DNA of 64,000 nt from CAVSRC01 sp963743015 (GCA_963743015.1 CAVUOD010000014.1:186001-250000); one strand, 5' to 3'; counted from the stretch's first letter, positions 44,791 to 53,187 are shown. Program-made: numbers and translations. Notes: generated by a model not told the origin, from the sequence alone.

Positions 44791-45807
44791 TCAGGAGACG
44801 TCGATCAGCGCCTTGATCAGGCCGCGCTTGTCGGTGGCCCAGCGGGCGAGATCGCCGGTCGCGCCGGCCAGCGTCGTGCGATGGGTGATCAACTTCGCAA
44901 TCGGCACCTTGCCGCAGGCGATGGCTGCAATCACCGCTTCAAAGTCGGATCTGAGCGCGTTGCGGCTGGCCAGAAGCGTGGTCTCGCGCGCGTGGAAGCC
45001 GGGATCGGCAAAGGTGACGGTCTCGCGCACCACGCTGAGCAGAACATAGACGCCGGCGTGGGCGATATAGCCGAAGCCGGCCTCCATCGACGAGCGGTTG
45101 CCGGTGGCGTCGATGACCGTGTCGAAGCCGTTGCCGCCGGTGTGTTCGTCGACAGCCGTGGCGGCGTCGGCGTTGGCGACGATTGCCGAATCGGCGCCGA
45201 CCAGAAGCTGCAATTCTGCCAGCCGCTCGCCATCCGTATCCATGAGGGTGACGGCCGATCCGGCGATCCTGGCGAAGATCGCCGCGCCAATGCCGATCGG
45301 CCCGGCGCCGACGACCAGCGTGCGGCCGGATCGGACCGAACCGCCGGCGCGGCTGACGCCATGCGCGCCGATGGAGAGGAACTCCACGGTCGCGGCCTGA
45401 TCGGCGGTAAGGCCTTCGGCGGGATATAGGTTTTCTTCCGGCACGCTGATGAGCCTGGTCATGCCGCCATCGCGATGGACGCCGAGCACGGCGATGTCGA
45501 CGCAGCAATTGGGCCGCCCCTTGCGACAGGCGACGCAGGTGCCGCAGGCGATATAGGGATTGACGACGACCAGATCGTCCTGCCGGAAGCGGCTGCCGGC
45601 CGGAGCCTCGACCACTTCCGCCGCCAGTTCATGCCCCATGACGCGCGGGTACTGCAGGTAAGGGTGGCTGCCCTCGTAGATGTGATAATCGGTGCCGCAA
45701 ATCCCGACACGGCAAATCCTGACGAGTACGTCGCCGCTTGCACGTTGCGGTTCGGGCCGCTCCTCGACGGCCAGTTCCCCGGGATTGCAACAGACCAGCG
45801 CTTCCAT
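44791..45807 (-). CDS. Zinc-dependent alcohol/polyol dehydrogenase
   Basis: The 338-residue medium-chain dehydrogenase has the catalytic zinc region GICGTDYHIYEG, the structural zinc loop CGTCVACRKGRPNCC, RVMGHELAAEVVE and the NAD(P)-binding VVGAGPIGIGAAIFA followed by VTLMDTDGERL. It resembles sorbitol/galactitol/L-gulonate-type dehydrogenases. It is not obviously part of either neighbouring operon, lying 195 bp from the DUF2126 gene and 290 bp from acr3. The substrate is unknown. Confidence 0.92.
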   Translation of the reverse strand: MEALVCCNPGELAVEERPEPQRASGDVLVRICRVGICGTDYHIYEGSHPYLQYPRVMGHELAAEVVEAPAGSRFRQDDLVVVNPYIACGTCVACRKGRPNCCVDIAVLGVHRDGGMTRLISVPEENLYPAEGLTADQAATVEFLSIGAHGVSRAGGSVRSGRTLVVGAGPIGIGAAIFARIAGSAVTLMDTDGERLAELQLLVGADSAIVANADAATAVDEHTGGNGFDTVIDATGNRSSMEAGFGYIAHAGVYVLLSVVRETVTFADPGFHARETTLLASRNALRSDFEAVIAAIACGKVPIAKLITHRTTLAGATGDLARWATDKRGLIKALIDVS

Positions 45808-46098
45808 GGCGTCTTCCTTCGGATGTCTGCCGTCGCGCTTCCTGCGCCCGAAAGGCCCGGCATCGCGACGTGCGCATCGACAGCGGTCGCGACCTTATCA
45901 CCGGTCGCGAGGCTGTTGCTGTGCGGCGCGTGCCGGCCGTAGCGGGTGAAAGCTGCGCGCCTGGATGGCCAGCGGCGAGCCCGTGGCAATCATTGCTGGG
46001 GCGCGCGAACCGGCAGCGCCGCCGACGGTGACCGCGGGATTGACGAAGGAGGTCGAGGCCGTGAACCACGGCTCGGCATCCGAAACGGTCCTGCCCGC

Positions 46099-47190
46099 CT
46101 ACTCGCGTGCCGCGCTGCCGACGGGCGTAACGGCGGTGTCTTGCCTCAGGACGCGGCGCTTCACGGCCGGACCAGCCTCGTACCAGTCGCGTGTCGCGTT
46201 GACGATCTTGACCACCGAGAGCATCACCGGGACCTCGATGAGAACGCCCACTACGGTCGCCAGAGCCGCACCGGAATTGAATCCGAACAGGCTGATTGCG
46301 GCCGCCACGGCGAGTTCGAAGAAATTGCTGGCGCCGATGAGGGCCGAGGGCGCGGCAACGCAATGGGCCTCGCCGGTCGCGCGGTTGAGCAGATAGGCAA
46401 ATCCGGCGTTGAAATACACCTGGATCAGGATCGGCACCGCCAGCATGGCGATGATCAGGGGCTGCGCCAGAATCTGTTCGCCCTGGAAGCCGAACAGCAG
46501 CACCAGCGTCGCCAGGAGAGCGACGAGTGAAGCCGGTTGCAGCTTCTTCAGCAGAGCAAGGAGAGCGGGCTGACCGCCGCGCGCCATGACCAACTGGCGG
46601 ACAAGCTGAGCGATGACGACGGGCACGACGATGTAGAGCACGACTGACAGAAGCAACGTCTCCCAAGGCACGGTGATCGCGGATAGGCCGAGAAGAAGTC
46701 CCACGATCGGAGCGAAGGCGACGATCATGATGAGGTCGTTGAGTGCGACCTGGCTCAGCGTGAAGTGCGGCTCTCCGTCGGACAGGTTGCTCCAGACGAA
46801 CACCATGGCGGTGCACGGCGCTGCGGCCAGGAGGATGAGGCCGGCGACGTAGCTGTTGATCTGGTCAGCCGGCAGATAAGCCCTGAACAGCCAGCCGATG
46901 AACAGCCAGCCGAGAAGCGCCATCGAGAACGGCTTGACGGCCCAATTGATGAACAGCGTCACGCCGATGCCGCGCCAATGCTCCTTGACTTGCCCGAGCG
47001 CGGCAAAATCGATCTTGATCAGCATTGGGATGATCATCAGCCAGATCAGCACCGCGACGGGCAGATTGACCTTGGCGATTTCGATCGAGCCGACCACGTG
47101 AAAGAAACCAGGAAAGAAGTGGCCGAGCGCAACACCGGCAACGATGCACAATGCGACCCAGGCACTTAGGTACCGTTCGAATGTCGACAT
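46099..47190 (-). CDS. acr3: Arsenite efflux transporter, ACR3 family
   Basis: The 363-residue protein has about ten transmembrane helices and the ACR3 features: ERYLSAWVALCIVAGVALGHFFPG, AAAPCTAMVFVWSNLSDGEPHFTLSQVALNDLIMIVAF (conserved Cys and Glu in the transport site), and AAPSALIGASNFFELAVAAAISLFG. It expels As(III) across the inner membrane using proton motive force. It is the third gene of arsR-arsC-acr3, 29 bp after arsC. Confidence 0.96.
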   Translation of the reverse strand: MSTFERYLSAWVALCIVAGVALGHFFPGFFHVVGSIEIAKVNLPVAVLIWLMIIPMLIKIDFAALGQVKEHWRGIGVTLFINWAVKPFSMALLGWLFIGWLFRAYLPADQINSYVAGLILLAAAPCTAMVFVWSNLSDGEPHFTLSQVALNDLIMIVAFAPIVGLLLGLSAITVPWETLLLSVVLYIVVPVVIAQLVRQLVMARGGQPALLALLKKLQPASLVALLATLVLLFGFQGEQILAQPLIIAMLAVPILIQVYFNAGFAYLLNRATGEAHCVAAPSALIGASNFFELAVAAAISLFGFNSGAALATVVGVLIEVPVMLSVVKIVNATRDWYEAGPAVKRRVLRQDTAVTPVGSAARE

Positions 47191-47219
47191 GTCTCACATT
47201 CGGTTGTCGTTGATGGCAA

Positions 47220-47756
47220 CTAAGGCGCGAGCGGAGACTTGACGCGAGCCCGGCTCGCACCTTCCATTTCGCCAATCTCGTGCAGCTTCTTCTGCAGCGA
47301 CAGCGCGCTCAGGCCGCGCAGCGGCAGATTGGTGAAGATGCCAATGCGGGTCTTGAGGTAGCGCAGCGCCCGGACGAAGGCAGCTTCCTTCTCGAGGTCG
47401 GTGCCCTCGACCCTGGCCGGGTCCTCAATGCCCCAATGGGCCGTCATCGGCTGGCCCGGCCACACCGGGCATACCTCGCCGGCCGCGTCGTCACAGACGG
47501 TGAAGACGAAATCCATGACCGGCGCCCCCGGCACGGCAAAGACGTCCCACGGCTTCGAGTGCAGCCCCTCGGTCTCATAATCGAGATCGGCCAGCACCTT
47601 GAGCGCGAACGGGTTCACGGCGCCCTTGGGATGACTGCCCGCCGAATAGGCCTTGAAGCGGCCGCGTGCATCCTTGTTAAGGACGGCTTCGCCCATGATC
47701 GAGCGGGCGGAATTGCCGGTGCACAGAAACAGGACATTGAAGACACGATCATCCAC
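47220..47756 (-). CDS. arsC: Arsenate reductase, low-molecular-weight phosphatase type
   Basis: With the GTG at 47756 the protein has 178 residues. The P-loop CTGNSAR (Cys12 to Arg18) follows VLFLC near the N-terminus. A second Cys (FTVCDDAAGEVCPVWPG) and the WGIEDPA segment complete the thioredoxin-coupled ArsC/LMW-PTP pattern. It reduces As(V) to As(III) for export by Acr3. The GTG is favoured by AAAGGAGG six bases upstream. The start overlaps the arsR stop by 8 nt, so translation is coupled. The extra C-terminal segment is longer than in the minimal ~140-residue enzymes. Confidence 0.95.
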   Translation of the reverse strand: MDDRVFNVLFLCTGNSARSIMGEAVLNKDARGRFKAYSAGSHPKGAVNPFALKVLADLDYETEGLHSKPWDVFAVPGAPVMDFVFTVCDDAAGEVCPVWPGQPMTAHWGIEDPARVEGTDLEKEAAFVRALRYLKTRIGIFTNLPLRGLSALSLQKKLHEIGEMEGASRARVKSPLAP

Positions 47757-48102
47757 GGCCGGCCTCCTTTGAACAGCAGGGTGCAAGAGCATCGACGACG
47801 GCGGAGCAGGTACCGGGATCGCCGCCGCAACAGTCCTTGAGCAGAAAGGTCACCACGTCGCGGGCGCGGTCGAGATTGGCGCGATAGACGATCGAACGGC
47901 TGCGCCGCTCGCCGGTGACGAGGCCGGCGCGCGACAGGACGCCAAGATGCGACGACAGGGTGTTGTGCGGCGCCGCCAGCCGGCGCGCGATTTCCCCGGC
48001 AGCCAGGCCGTGCGGCTCGCTGGCGACGAGCATGCGGAAGGCCTGCAGCCGGGTCTCCTGTGCAAGTGCCGCGAAGGCCAGGATGGCGTCTATTTCGTCC
48101 AT
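47749..48102 (-). CDS. arsR: ArsR-family arsenic-responsive repressor
   Basis: The 117-residue winged-helix protein has LAQETRLQAFRMLVASEPHGLAAGEIARRL and the recognition helix region APHNTLSSHLGVLSRAGLV. The usual ELCVC metal site is absent. Instead C-terminal cysteines (Cys91-Cys92, Cys99, Cys109-Cys110) provide candidate As(III) ligands, as in other C-terminal-site ArsRs. It represses its own operon until arsenite binds. A perfect palindrome overlaps its start codon. Confidence 0.95.
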   Translation of the reverse strand: MDEIDAILAFAALAQETRLQAFRMLVASEPHGLAAGEIARRLAAPHNTLSSHLGVLSRAGLVTGERRSRSIVYRANLDRARDVVTFLLKDCCGGDPGTCSAVVDALAPCCSKEAGRG

Positions 48103-48124
48103 ATGTCGAGACTATTCGACATAT
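48101..48124 (-). promoter_or_regulatory. ArsR operator overlapping the arsR start codon
   Basis: ATATGTCGA (48101-48109), spacer GACTAT, TCGACATAT (48116-48124) is a perfect 9+9 bp inverted repeat. The arsR start codon (48102-48100) lies inside its left edge, so repressor binding would cover the translation start region. It is very probably the ars operator. Confidence 0.75.
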
Positions 48125-48267
48125 GAGCGAAAGGCAAGCACGCTGTGCCCTGGAAGGTGCGGGCGGTGCGGCGCGCGCGATCGTGCCGCCCCCTCGCCTC
48201 TTGGATGCGGGACCCGGCGGCGATTGCGTCACCCCGCTTGCGCTTTCGGATTGCGTCCGTTCGGATG

Positions 48268-48387
48268 CACCAACAACGCTCGGAGCGGGGCCTTCGACAG
48301 GACGTAGAAGACCATGCCGCTCGGCGGCCTCAGCAGGCCGATCATCAGCGTGAGAATCGTGATGATGCCGAAATGGACCGGAGCGAT
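48268..48387 (-). pseudogene. Relict of a TRAP transporter large permease (dctM)
   Basis: About 40 residues read IAPVHFGIITILTLMIGLLRPPSG and then MVFYVLSKAPLRALL. This is the near-C-terminal segment of DctM proteins (P.HFGI....LMIGLLTPPVGM.LYVLS). The catalytic-type TPP is changed to RPP, and the rest of the gene is missing. It faces away from the intact TRAP operon and is not a fragment of it, because its closest words differ from the intact DctM (PLQFGIIMVLCSMIGLLTPPVGMSLYAVS). Confidence 0.7.
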
Positions 48388-48584
48388 GCCAGCCCGACGG
48401 CGGCCGGCACAGAACAAATATATCTAATATACTAGTTTTCACCGAGTAAACCCCGGTGATGGGGCTGTCTCGTTTCAGAAACAACCGAACAATATTGGTT
48501 GCGATTGCGGACGGCCTTTGTATTGATTGGAAGAACTTACTAAGTACTCAACGTACCGATCAAAGTATTGATGCCATACCAGCC

Positions 48585-48614
48585 TTGACAATTCATAGTA
48601 TTTTTGGGCATAAT
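48585..48614 (+). promoter_or_regulatory. Sigma-70-type promoter of the TRAP operon
   Basis: TTGACA (48585-48590), 18-bp spacer, CATAAT (48609-48614) is close to consensus, in AT-rich DNA 180 bp upstream of dctP. Transcription would start near 48621, at the edge of the IclR-like operator. Confidence 0.7.
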
Positions 48615-48621
48615 CATTTTG

Positions 48622-48636
48622 TGGAACCTGATTCCA
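48622..48636 (+). promoter_or_regulatory. IclR-type operator of the TRAP operon
   Basis: TGGAACCTGATTCCA is a perfect 5+5 palindrome matching the IclR-type consensus TGGAA-N5-TTCCA. It sits just downstream of the predicted -10, a position suited to repression. The IclR regulator encoded within the same operon is the obvious ligand. Confidence 0.7.
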
Positions 48637-48794
48637 TATGTGAAACAGGGGGCTTTTGAAAACGACATCCCGCCAAGTCCTTCGGTTTCGGTGGTCCGAT
48701 GGCAGCCGTGCGGATTTGCGTCCGCCAACAGGATCGTGCCGGGGAGAGCGGCGGGGTTTCCATCAAGAGAACCGCCACCGAGGGAGACACAGAT

Positions 48795-49790
48795 ATGATG
48801 AAGCGTATCCTGGGCCTGCTGGGAGCCGCGTCGCTGCTGGCGATGATGGTCACCTCAGCCTCCGCCCTAGAGCTCAAACTCGCCCACTACGCGCCGATCG
48901 ACCATCCGGCCAGCAAGGCTGCGGAGATGATGGCCGCCGCCGTGGCGGAGCGCACCGGCGGCGCCGTCACCATCAAGATCTATCCGGCCAGCCAGCTGGG
49001 CGACGGCAACGAAGTCCTCGAACAGCAGCTGAAGGGCGCCATCGACATCAGCCTGCCCACCCAGCCCATGCTCGACAAGTACGGCCCGGCCGGCGACAAG
49101 CCCTTCGGCGTCGTCATGCTGCCCTTCGTCTTCAAGAGCTATCAACACGCCTGGCGCGTGCTTGACGGCCCCTTCACCGCCTGGGTGGCGCCGCGCTTCG
49201 ACCAGATCGGCCTTGTCCACCTGGCCAACTGGGAATGGGGCTTCCGCAACCTGACCAACAGCCGGCGGCCGATCATGACCCCCGATGACGTCAAGGGCTT
49301 GAAGATCCGCACCCCTGGCGAAATCCAGCTGCAGGCGGCCATGGAAGCGGCCGGCGCGGTGGTCACCAAGATCGCCTTCCCCGAACTGCCGATGGCCCTC
49401 AAGCAGGGCGTGGTCGACGGCCAGGAGAACCCGCTCGCCGTCATCTATACCTACAAGCTGTACGAGACCCAGAAGTACCTGGCGCTGGACTACCACTCCT
49501 ACAACTCGATGGTCGCCGTGATCAGCAAGGCGAGTTGGGAAAAGCTCACCCCGGACCAGCAGAAGATACTGAAGGAAGAGGCGCAGAAAGCCGGCCAATG
49601 GTTCCGTGACGAGAACCTCAAGGCGGAGCAAGGCCTGGTCGCCAAGCTCAAGGAAAAGGGCATGGAGGTGACCGAGCCCGATCTCGCGGCGTTCAAGGCC
49701 AAGATGCAGCCGGCCTATGACACCATCGCCGAGTATGCCGGCAAGGACAACGTCGACGCCTTCCTGAAGATGGTCGCGGAAACCGATTAG
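48795..49790 (+). CDS. TRAP transporter substrate-binding protein (DctP family)
   Basis: With the ATG at 48795 (AGGGAG upstream) the protein has 331 residues. A signal peptide (about 1-25, ILGLLGAASLLAMMVTSASA) precedes a DctP fold with HYAPIDHPASKAAEMMAAAVAERTGG, the conserved Arg in GLKIRTPGEIQLQAAMEAAGA that pairs with a ligand carboxylate, and FPELPMALKQGVVDGQENPLAVIYTYKLYETQKYLALDYHSY. It captures an organic (probably carboxylate) substrate for the membrane subunits downstream. The ligand is unknown. Confidence 0.95.
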   Translation: MMKRILGLLGAASLLAMMVTSASALELKLAHYAPIDHPASKAAEMMAAAVAERTGGAVTIKIYPASQLGDGNEVLEQQLKGAIDISLPTQPMLDKYGPAGDKPFGVVMLPFVFKSYQHAWRVLDGPFTAWVAPRFDQIGLVHLANWEWGFRNLTNSRRPIMTPDDVKGLKIRTPGEIQLQAAMEAAGAVVTKIAFPELPMALKQGVVDGQENPLAVIYTYKLYETQKYLALDYHSYNSMVAVISKASWEKLTPDQQKILKEEAQKAGQWFRDENLKAEQGLVAKLKEKGMEVTEPDLAAFKAKMQPAYDTIAEYAGKDNVDAFLKMVAETD

Positions 49791-49834
49791 GCCAAGACCC
49801 AACAACAACCCAGAACCGGGGCGGAGAACGGAAC

Positions 49835-51121
49835 ATGCTGACGCTGGCGATCTTCGGCGTGCTGGTGGGCCTGGTCCTGCTCGGCGTGCCGATCTTCGCG
49901 GCGATGGGGCTGACGGCGGCAGGCGCGTTCATCCTGATGGGTGACGCCTTCGTGCTGCCGCTGATGGCACAACGCATGTATGTGGCGAGCACCGGCTTCA
50001 CCCTGCTCGCCATCCCGTTCTTCATCCTGGCCGGCAATCTGATGAACTATGGCGGAATCACCGTGCGGGTCTTCGCCTTCGCCCGCGCCCTGGTCGGCCA
50101 CATGCGGGGCGGCCTCGGCCACGTCAACGTGGTCGCCAGCATGCTCTTTTCCGGCATGTCGGGGGCGGCGGTGGCAGACGCCGCCGGCCTCGGCCTGGTC
50201 GAGATGAAGGCGATGACCGAGAACGGCTACGACCGCGAGTTCAGCGCCGCCGTCACCGCGGCATCCTCGACCATCGGGCCGGTGGTTCCGCCTTCCATCG
50301 CCTTCGTCGTCTACGGCAGCATGACCGGCGTTTCGATCATCAAGCTGTTCCTCGCCGGCTTCGTCCCCGGCATCCTGATGGGGATTGCGATGATGATCGC
50401 CGTCTATTTCATCGCCAAGCGGCGCGGCTATCCGGTCGACCCGTGGCCGTCGTTCGGACATTTGTGGCAGACCTTCCGCGATTCCTTCCTGGCACTGATG
50501 ATGCCGGTCATCATCATCGGCGGGATTCTCGGCGGCATCTTCACCCCCACCGAAGCGGCGGTGGTCGCTTCGCTCTACGCCTTCCTGGTCGGCGGCGTGA
50601 TCTACAAGGAATTCGGTATTCGCGATGTCCCCGGCATTGTCTGGGAGTCGGTCCGGCAAAGCGTCAAGGTGCTGTTCATCATCGCGGTTGCCGGCTTCTT
50701 CAGCTGGCTGATGATCCGCCAGAGCATCCCCGAGCAGGTGATCAACGGCTTGACCAGCCTGACCTCGACGCCCTGGATCATCATGCTGATCCTCGTTTTC
50801 ATCCTCCTGGTGCTCGGATGCTTCATGGAGGGCATCGCGGTGATGGTCATCACCATTCCCGTGTTCATACCGCTGATCCAGCGCTTCGACATCGACCCCC
50901 TGCAGTTCGGCATCATCATGGTCCTGTGTTCGATGATCGGCCTGTTGACGCCGCCGGTGGGCATGAGCCTCTACGCCGTCTCCACTGTCAGCGGCGTCCC
51001 GATCGGCCGGCTCAGCCGCGAGCTGTGGCCCTATCTTCTCGGCATCCTCATCGTCACGCTGCTGATCGCCTATATCCCCGAACTGGGCTTGTGGCTGCCC
51101 AACGCCCTCATGCCGGACTAG
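49835..51121 (+). CDS. TRAP transporter large permease (DctM family)
   Basis: The 428-residue protein has about twelve hydrophobic helices, starting MLTLAIFGVLVGLVLLGVPIFAAMGL. DctM markers include MLFSGMSGAAVADAAGLG, AASSTIGPVVPPSIAFVVYG and MIGLLTPPVGMSLYAVS. It is the sodium-coupled transport subunit and would pair with the small permease encoded downstream. The order P-M-Q differs from the common P-Q-M. It starts 44 bp after dctP. Confidence 0.95.
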   Translation: MLTLAIFGVLVGLVLLGVPIFAAMGLTAAGAFILMGDAFVLPLMAQRMYVASTGFTLLAIPFFILAGNLMNYGGITVRVFAFARALVGHMRGGLGHVNVVASMLFSGMSGAAVADAAGLGLVEMKAMTENGYDREFSAAVTAASSTIGPVVPPSIAFVVYGSMTGVSIIKLFLAGFVPGILMGIAMMIAVYFIAKRRGYPVDPWPSFGHLWQTFRDSFLALMMPVIIIGGILGGIFTPTEAAVVASLYAFLVGGVIYKEFGIRDVPGIVWESVRQSVKVLFIIAVAGFFSWLMIRQSIPEQVINGLTSLTSTPWIIMLILVFILLVLGCFMEGIAVMVITIPVFIPLIQRFDIDPLQFGIIMVLCSMIGLLTPPVGMSLYAVSTVSGVPIGRLSRELWPYLLGILIVTLLIAYIPELGLWLPNALMPD

Positions 51122-51128
51122 ACGGGCG

Positions 51129-51650
51129 ATGATGGCGACCCTCAAGACGGCTGATCGTAATCTGGGAGCGATCCTGCGCGGGTTCTGCATCGCCGACATG
51201 CTGGCCTTGACCGTCGTCATGGGGGGCGTGGTCTTCATCCGCTTCGTCCCCATCGCCAAGCTGAGCTGGTCGGACGAGATCATCGAATGGCTTGTCGCGT
51301 CGCTCGTTTTCGTCGCCGCCGCCGAGCTGTGGCGCGAGAACGACCATTTCAAAATCGAGGCCTTGGCCATGATGCTGGCCGGCACACGATTCGGCCGCTT
51401 CCTTGGCCTGTTCCTGGAGCTTCTCACGGCCACCTTCATCGTCCTCTTCGCCTATTGCAGCCTCAATCTGACCCTGGGAGTGAGCCGCACCTCGCCCATC
51501 CTCGCCTGGCCCATGATGTGGTGGTACGCGCCGATGCCGATCGCCGGTTTCATCATGGTCATCTATTCCATTCGCAACATCGTTCAGGGCTTCCAGGCCG
51601 TCGTCCAGGGCGTCTCACCGACGACCGCCGCCAGCCCCGGCACGCCGTAG
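51129..51650 (+). CDS. TRAP transporter small permease (DctQ family)
   Basis: The 173-residue protein has four hydrophobic helices with the DctQ pattern: MLALTVVMGGVVFIRFV, SWSDEIIEWLVASLVFVAAAELWRENDHFKIEA (conserved acid and W/R residues), FLGLFLELLTATFIVLFAYCSLN and WPMMWWYAPMPIAGFIMVIYSI. It assists the large subunit. It starts 7 nt after the dctM stop. Confidence 0.92.
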   Translation: MMATLKTADRNLGAILRGFCIADMLALTVVMGGVVFIRFVPIAKLSWSDEIIEWLVASLVFVAAAELWRENDHFKIEALAMMLAGTRFGRFLGLFLELLTATFIVLFAYCSLNLTLGVSRTSPILAWPMMWWYAPMPIAGFIMVIYSIRNIVQGFQAVVQGVSPTTAASPGTP

Positions 51651-51671
51651 GACAGGACAGGCGAAACGCCG

Positions 51672-52421
51672 ATGAGCAGCCTGCAAAAAGCTTTCACGAT
51701 GATCGAGACCGTTGTCTCCCGCCAGGCGGCGGGCATGACGTTCGCCGAAATCGTGGTAGCGACGGGCGCTCCCAAGGCCAGCGCCCATCGCATCCTCAAG
51801 GAACTGGTGGGCATGGGCGTGCTGTCCTTCTCGCGCCACACGGCGCGCTATCGCGGCAGCCTCAAGCTGGCCAGCATCGGCTGCGAGGTAACCGCCAATC
51901 TCGACCTGCGGAGCCTGGCGCATTCCCATCTGCAGGCCTTGCACGAGGCAACGCATCACACAGCCACGCTCGGCATCCGCGACGGCGATGCCGGCGTCTA
52001 CGTCGACAAGATCGAGGCGCAGGACTACGGAATCAAACTGTTCTCCGAGGTGGGCAAGCGCTTCCCGCTTCACTGCACGGCGCTCGGCAAGGTCCTGCTT
52101 GCCTTCGCCAAGGAAGAGGACCGCGAGCCTATCCTCGCCGCGCCCCTGCTGGCTGTGACAGCGAATACGATTGTGATCCCGATCAAGCTCCGGGAAGAAC
52201 TTGCTTCCGTACGCAAGGAGGGATTCGCACTTGACCGGGAAGAACTCACGCGCGGCGTGGTGTGCGTGGCAGCGCCGATCTTTGGTTCGGCGGACAACGT
52301 GGTTGGCGCCGTCAGCATCGCCTTTCCGTCGTACATCAACAGTGACAGGAGCATCGCCCGCGAAATCGACGCGGTCCGCCGCTGCGCCTCAGTCATTTCC
52401 GGCGTTCTGGTGAAGGGATAG
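51672..52421 (+). CDS. IclR-family transcriptional regulator
   Basis: The 249-residue protein has an N-terminal winged helix-turn-helix (about 1-70; QKAFTMIETVVSRQAAGMTFAEIVVATGAPKASAHRILKELVGMGVL) and a C-terminal effector domain (about 80-249; HATLGIRDGDAGVYVDKIEAQDYG, KRFPLHCTALGKVLLAF, GVVCVAAPIFGSADNVVGAVSIAFPS). It lies 21 bp after dctQ in the same operon and probably binds the TGGAA-N5-TTCCA palindrome at the operon promoter, sensing the TRAP substrate or a metabolite. Confidence 0.94.
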   Translation: MSSLQKAFTMIETVVSRQAAGMTFAEIVVATGAPKASAHRILKELVGMGVLSFSRHTARYRGSLKLASIGCEVTANLDLRSLAHSHLQALHEATHHTATLGIRDGDAGVYVDKIEAQDYGIKLFSEVGKRFPLHCTALGKVLLAFAKEEDREPILAAPLLAVTANTIVIPIKLREELASVRKEGFALDREELTRGVVCVAAPIFGSADNVVGAVSIAFPSYINSDRSIAREIDAVRRCASVISGVLVKG

Positions 52422-52542
52422 GCCGCATGGACGCTCGCGGCTCCATCACCGATCGAACGACCTTCGTCGACGGCGGCCGGCTCGCTCGCAAGAGGCGCTG
52501 CCGGCATGCCGGATCGACTGAATTTCGAAAGGAGAAGAAGCT

Positions 52543-52932
52543 GTGACCTACCAAGCCAACAAGAAATCGAAATACGTCCACACGATCAAGGACATCCCGC
52601 TGGTGCCGTTGACCGCCGAATCGAGCACACGGTTCCTGGCCAGTGACGGCGCCCTCCTCAGCTTCATCGAAAACCCGCCAGGCACCGAGTTCCCCCTGCA
52701 CAAGCACGAGGCCGTGCAGATTCTGATCATCCTGGAAGGCAGCGAGTTGCACACCTGCGGCGACGAGACCTTCCTGATGGAAGCCGGCGATGTGTGCATC
52801 CACCCGTCGAACACCATCCATGGCGGGAAGACGACCACCGGCTTCAAGGGCATCGACATCTTCGTTCCGCCGCGCGAGGACTATCTGGAACTGATGACCA
52901 AGCACGGCCTGCCCACCAAGCACGCGAAGTAA
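52543..52932 (+). CDS. Small cupin-domain protein
   Basis: The 129-residue protein starts at a GTG behind AAAGGAGAAG. It is one cupin barrel with a metal site of His53, His55 and His93 (FPLHKHEAVQILIILEGSELHTCG, GDVCIHPSNTIHGGK). Single-cupin proteins of this kind bind small molecules or act as isomerases or dioxygenases. Position at the end of the TRAP-IclR operon suggests it handles the imported compound. The reaction is unknown. Confidence 0.85.
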   Translation: MTYQANKKSKYVHTIKDIPLVPLTAESSTRFLASDGALLSFIENPPGTEFPLHKHEAVQILIILEGSELHTCGDETFLMEAGDVCIHPSNTIHGGKTTTGFKGIDIFVPPREDYLELMTKHGLPTKHAK

Positions 52933-52957
52933 CCTCCGTTCGCCTCAAACGAGAAAA

Positions 52958-52983
52958 CGGCGACCGGCCGGCGCCGGTTGCCG
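52958..52983 (+). terminator. Terminator hairpin of the TRAP-cupin operon
   Basis: CGGCGACCGGC (52958-52968), CGGC loop, GCCGGTTGCCG (52973-52983) form an 11-bp stem with one G-T pair, followed by a CT-rich tail (CTCCCCTTCC), 25 bp after the cupin stop. Confidence 0.55.
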
Positions 52984-53145
52984 CTCCCCTTCCTGGTCCA
53001 TGTCGATCGTGGCGCTGCCCTCGCCGAACGCCTGGCGGGCTCGTCGGGGTCGACAAGCCTGTCTTATTTCACGAGGTTTGGGCGGCTCTTCCCGCACCTT
53101 GCATCGGCCCACGCCATCGCCGGCGTGCTCGCAATCGAGCCTCCG

Positions 53146-53187
53146 ATTTAACTTATATACTAGAAGTGTCTAGTATATAAGTTAAAT
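53146..53187. promoter_or_regulatory. 42-bp perfect AT-rich palindrome upstream of gntR-like gene
   Basis: A 19-bp arm (53146-53164, starting ATTTAACTTATA and ending TACTAGA) is perfectly inverted at 53169-53187 around the four bases AGTG. It contains TATA-type -10 sequences on both strands. It is 72 bp upstream of the GntR start and is its likely autoregulatory operator/promoter. As RNA it would also form a long hairpin. Confidence 0.7.

Larger units (their letters stand above)
48103..48794. other. 690-bp AT-rich intergenic stretch between ars and TRAP operons
   Basis: The stretch contains the ars operator, a dctM relict (48268-48387), AT-rich DNA from about 48410, a GTTTC-A-GAAAC palindrome (48472-48482), and the promoter and IclR-like operator of the TRAP operon. 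Short frames inside (60-67 residues) show no family. Confidence 0.6.

Noticed and set aside
45808..46098. Plus-strand frames between the dehydrogenase and acr3 as a new gene
   Set aside because: The frames are continuous with antisense of acr3, and codon usage is shadow-like. Nothing recognisable was seen.
48408..48440. Possible second copy of the GntR palindrome (ATATACTAG) near the TRAP promoter
   Set aside because: Only a 7-9 bp half-site is shared with 53146-53187 and symmetry is lost.
48456..48659. 67-codon plus-strand frame in the AT-rich leader of the TRAP operon
   Set aside because: It overlaps the predicted promoter and IclR-type operator and has no ribosome binding site or family.
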